Source: Frankiaceae bacterium
GTDB taxonomy: Bacteria > Actinomycetota > Actinomycetes > JAFAQI01
Reading direction: 5' to 3'
Assembly: GCA_030840615.1 (NCBI GenBank)
Contig: JAVEEE010000218.1
Coordinates: forward strand, 1 to 7,752
DNA length: 7,752 nt
A model generated the notes under the pieces. The model had not been told where the DNA came from and searched no databases. It saw nothing but the letters and a program-made list of their open reading frames with translations. This document shows positions 5,311-7,752 of the stretch, piece after piece. Position numbers and translations under genes: made by a program. Position 1 is the first letter of the stretch; each line of letters begins with the position of its first letter.

Positions 5311-6990
5311 GTGAACGACGTCACTCATCCTGCCCGCTCCTGGTCGCGGCTGCGCCCCTTGTCGGGCGTTGTCCTCTTTGTCGCCGCTGCCCTCGCGGTC
5401 GCCGCCTGCTTCGTCACCCGCCATGTCGTCGCGGACCAGGAGCACAAGCTGCTCAAGCAGCGGACCGACGAGGCGAGCCTCTACCTGTCGAGTGCACTCA
5501 CATCCATCCAAGGCACGTTCGGTTCGCTGGCGGCCGCGACCGCCGGAGACGGCGGGACTCAGGCGTTCGTCGCGAGCGCGAACCTCGCCGTCAAGGTTCC
5601 CAACAGCTTCACCACGATCGCTCTCATCAGCACCAAGAGCAGCAACCCGCAGGTGCTGGCCTTCGGCGGCAAGGACATGGGCGACCTCGGGGCCGCCCGG
5701 GTCGCCGCTGTGCAGAAAGCCGCCAGTACCGAACGTGCCAACGGGCTTGCCCAGCTCGCGCCGACCTCTGTGTTCAAGGCCGGCGGACCTGCCTCGCACG
5801 TCGGCTTCGCCTATGCGGCGCCGGGCCTGCCGGACCAGGTGGTCTACGCCGAGTTCGACGTGCACCCCGAGGTCTCGAGCCCGGCGACGTCCGGTGCGCC
5901 GTTCAGCGAGCTCGAAGCCGCTGTCTACGCCGGCCCGCGGGTTGACGCCAACCAGCTGATCCTCTCCTCCGCGCCCGTCGACGACGTGCCGCTACGTGGC
6001 GACATAGCCAGCGCCAAGTCCGCGGTCGGCGTCGGCAGCTGGTTCCTTGTGGCCAAGGCCAAGCACCCGCTCGTCGGATCCGTCGCGGTCTGGGCGCCGT
6101 GGTTGCTGCTCGCCGGCGGTCTGCTGGCCGCGATCCTCGCCACCGGGATCGTCGAGACGCTGTCCCGGCGACGGGAGTACGCGCTCGGACTCGTCGCCAT
6201 TCGCACCCAAGAGCTGGAGCGGTCGCTCACCGACCTCGCCGCAGCGCACGAGCAGCTGGTCCGGCAGGAACGGCTGGCGGCGATCGGTGAACTGGCCTCC
6301 ACGGTCGGCCACGAGCTGCGCAACCCGCTCGGGGTCATCAACAACGCGGTCTATCTGCTGCGCAACGACTTCGGCCCGGAACCGAGTGAGGCCGCGCTGC
6401 GCCATCTCACGACCGCCGAACGAGAAGTCTCCGCCGCCACGGTGATCGTCTCGGACCTGCTCGAGTTTGCCCGCCAGCGTCAGCCGGTCATCGAAGACGT
6501 CGACGTGACTGCTCTGGCCCACGAGGTGTTCTCGGTCATGCCGCCGCCGGCGGGCGTGACCGTCTCGCTCGACACCGGCAAGGGACCGCTCGTCGTTCCC
6601 GCCGACCGCGACATGATCCGGCAGGTGTTGATCAACTTGATCGGCAACGGCTACCAGGCGATGCCCGACGGCGGGGCGCTCGCCATGCAGGTCGAAGGTG
6701 CTGACAGCTACGTGCGGTTGCGGGTGCGTGACACCGGCACCGGAATGACCGACGAGGTCCGCGCACGGTTGTTCGAGCCGTTCTTCACGACCAAGGCTCG
6801 AGGAGTCGGTCTCGGGCTCGCTGTCAGTCGTCGCATCGTGGACGCTCACGGTGGCGACATCAGCGTCGACAGCACCGTCGACGTCGGCACGGAGTTCACC
6901 GTCGTACTGCCTGTCATCGTCGCACCTCGCGTCGCCGACTCCAGCGAGTCCCGCAACCATGAATCGCGTAGCAGCGAAGTGATGCAGTGA
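5311..6990 (+). CDS. Membrane-bound sensor histidine kinase with NtrB-like catalytic core
   Basis: The protein has 559 residues. Transmembrane helix 1 is at about 16-35, an extracytoplasmic sensor region of about 215 residues follows, and helix 2 is at about 258-281. Then come a short coiled linker with ETLSRRREYAL and QELERSLTDLAAAHEQLVRQERLAA, a HisKA domain and a HATPase_c domain. The phospho-acceptor is His334 in GHELRNPL (333-340). The N-box has Asn446 (NLIGNGYQAM, where NA is more usual), G1 is DTGTGM (474-479), the F-box is FEPFFTTKARG and G2 is GVGLGL (498-503). The catalytic core therefore looks complete. Its H-box and TTK type F-box are those of the NtrB/ZraS kinase class. The sensor region has no signature I can name; no cysteines or haem motif stand out in it. 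A Ser/Glu/Arg-rich tail of about 20 residues follows the kinase domain. The stop overlaps the next start in GTGA, so it probably forms one operon with the two receivers downstream. Confidence 0.93.
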   Translation: MNDVTHPARSWSRLRPLSGVVLFVAAALAVAACFVTRHVVADQEHKLLKQRTDEASLYLSSALTSIQGTFGSLAAATAGDGGTQAFVASANLAVKVPNSFTTIALISTKSSNPQVLAFGGKDMGDLGAARVAAVQKAASTERANGLAQLAPTSVFKAGGPASHVGFAYAAPGLPDQVVYAEFDVHPEVSSPATSGAPFSELEAAVYAGPRVDANQLILSSAPVDDVPLRGDIASAKSAVGVGSWFLVAKAKHPLVGSVAVWAPWLLLAGGLLAAILATGIVETLSRRREYALGLVAIRTQELERSLTDLAAAHEQLVRQERLAAIGELASTVGHELRNPLGVINNAVYLLRNDFGPEPSEAALRHLTTAEREVSAATVIVSDLLEFARQRQPVIEDVDVTALAHEVFSVMPPPAGVTVSLDTGKGPLVVPADRDMIRQVLINLIGNGYQAMPDGGALAMQVEGADSYVRLRVRDTGTGMTDEVRARLFEPFFTTKARGVGLGLAVSRRIVDAHGGDISVDSTVDVGTEFTVVLPVIVAPRVADSSESRNHESRSSEVMQ

Positions 6991-7340
6991 CGGCCGTCCT
7001 GATCGTCGACGACGAGCCCGGGATGCTCGAGACCCTCGGTGAGATTCTCGACGCGGCCGGCTACGTCGTGACCGCGGTCGGCGACGGCGACACGGCGCTG
7101 GCCGAGATCCGCACGGGCGCCTACGACCTTGTGGTGATGGATGTGCGGATGCCCGGTCGCGACGGCGTCTCGGTCCTGATCGACTCCGGCGCCCCGCCAC
7201 CGCCGGTCATCCTCATGACGGCGTTCGCGGTGGAGGAGCGGCTCCGCGAGGCCCGCGCCGCCCGCGTCCACGCGGTGGTGCGCAAGCCGTTCGCCGCGGC
7301 ATACATGCTCGACCTCGTCGCCTCGGCGGTCGCCGCATGA
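6987..7340 (+). CDS. Single-domain response regulator (receiver only)
   Basis: The 117 residues form one receiver domain and nothing else. The acidic pair is Asp8-Asp9 (LIVDDE), the phospho-acceptor Asp52 (VVMDVRMPGRDG), the conserved Thr78 (ILMTAF) and Lys100 (VRKPF). All phosphorylation residues are present. GTG 6987 overlaps the kinase stop by 4 bp (GTGA), so the start is set by coupling; no strong Shine-Dalgarno is visible. With no output domain it must act by protein contact, pass phosphate onward, or serve as a phosphate sink for the adjacent kinase. It is the obvious partner of the kinase by position. The final helix (AYMLDLVASAVAA) ends right at the stop, so this does not look like a truncated two-domain regulator. 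Confidence 0.92.
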   Translation: MTAVLIVDDEPGMLETLGEILDAAGYVVTAVGDGDTALAEIRTGAYDLVVMDVRMPGRDGVSVLIDSGAPPPPVILMTAFAVEERLREARAARVHAVVRKPFAAAYMLDLVASAVAA

Positions 7341-7752
7341 GTGGACCGAGCATGACGCGCGAGGGAGTCAGCGGCAGCGAACCGGGCCGCTGGCGGGTGC
7401 TCGTCGTCGACGACGACGCCGGCATGCGCGAGACGCTGACGGACATCCTGGCGGAGAAGGCGATCACCGCGGTGACCGCATCGACGGCAGCAGCAGCCGA
7501 AGCGTTGATGCGCGAGGGTGAGATCGCCCTGGCCATCGTCGACCAGCGGCTGCCCGACGCGGTCGGCATCGAGCTGGCCGAGCGGCTGAAGGCGCTCGAC
7601 GAGGACTTGCCGGTGCTGCTGATGACCGGCTACGCGTCCGCGGAGATCGCGATGGCTGCCGTGGGCAAGGTCGAGGACTTCCTCGTCAAGCCGGTCCGCC
7701 CCGAACACGTCGTCGCCTCGGTCAACAACGGGCTCGATCGACGCTGGCTGCG
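7337..7752 (+). CDS. Second receiver-domain protein, 3' end outside window
   Basis: The frame is open from ATG 7337 to the window edge (138 complete codons). ATGA at 7337-7340 overlaps the previous stop by 4 bp, indicating coupled translation; ATG 7352 (Met6) is a less likely alternative. A hydrophilic lead of about 18 residues precedes a receiver domain with Asp25-Asp26-Asp27 (VVDDDAGMRETL), acceptor Asp69 (AIVDQRLPD), Thr97 (LLMTGYAS) and Lys118 (FLVKPVRPEHV). The residues after the domain (NNGLDRRWL) look like the start of a linker helix, so an output domain may follow. Receivers of this style are often joined to PAS/kinase, GGDEF or phosphatase modules, but nothing in the window decides which. 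It could be a second target of the kinase at 5311-6990 or a later relay step. Confidence 0.88.
   Translation, partial: MSGPSMTREGVSGSEPGRWRVLVVDDDAGMRETLTDILAEKAITAVTASTAAAAEALMREGEIALAIVDQRLPDAVGIELAERLKALDEDLPVLLMTGYASAEIAMAAVGKVEDFLVKPVRPEHVVASVNNGLDRRWL

Noticed and set aside
5992..7200. Minus-strand open frame of 402 codons opposite the kinase and first receiver
   Set aside because: Low-complexity Arg/Ser/His/Asp composition and an antisense position to complete kinase and receiver motifs; a shadow.

Overview
The window is a gene-dense, GC-rich stretch with strong G/C preference at third codon positions, no in-frame TTA codons that I noticed, and GTG starts. All the genes I can support lie on the + strand. 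The backbone miaA - dapF - hflX is a gene order known from actinobacterial chromosomes. With this base composition it points to an actinobacterium, probably a free-living one, but I cannot name a genus. The sequence looks chromosomal; there is no integrase, transposase, tRNA or rRNA gene, or CRISPR array.

Layout: (1) 3-341, the C-terminal end of a protein I do not recognise, probably exported. (2) 376-1350, miaA, tRNA dimethylallyltransferase; its start codon lies in the loop of a long imperfect hairpin. (3) 1425-2276, a stand-alone EAL-domain protein, probably a c-di-GMP phosphodiesterase, with two substitutions in usually conserved positions. (4) 2303-3118, dapF, diaminopimelate epimerase, with the layout of a leaderless transcript. 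(5) about 3087-3611, a small beta-carbonic anhydrase overlapping the end of dapF. (6) 3612-3725, a regulatory-looking gap with tandem degenerate repeats and a palindrome. (7) 3726-5210, hflX, a ribosome-associated GTPase. (8) 5211-5310, a gap with a 7+7 bp dyad. (9) 5311-6990, a membrane histidine kinase. (10) 6987-7340, a single-domain receiver. (11) 7337 to the window end, a second receiver-domain protein cut by the edge.

The first part is housekeeping: tRNA modification, meso-diaminopimelate/lysine synthesis and ribosome rescue. Two accessory enzymes, the EAL protein and the carbonic anhydrase, are interleaved between the conserved genes. The second part is a compact signalling operon in which kinase, receiver and second receiver overlap by 4 bp each (GTGA, ATGA), so translation is probably coupled. 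Neither receiver shows a DNA-binding domain within the window. The kinase has an NtrB-like catalytic core, and its sensor domain between two membrane helices is not one I can assign.

I found no clear new defence system or mobile element. The most unusual signals are the hairpin enclosing the miaA start, the EAL protein inside miaA-dapF, the repeats before hflX, the dyad before the kinase, and the one-kinase/two-receiver arrangement.
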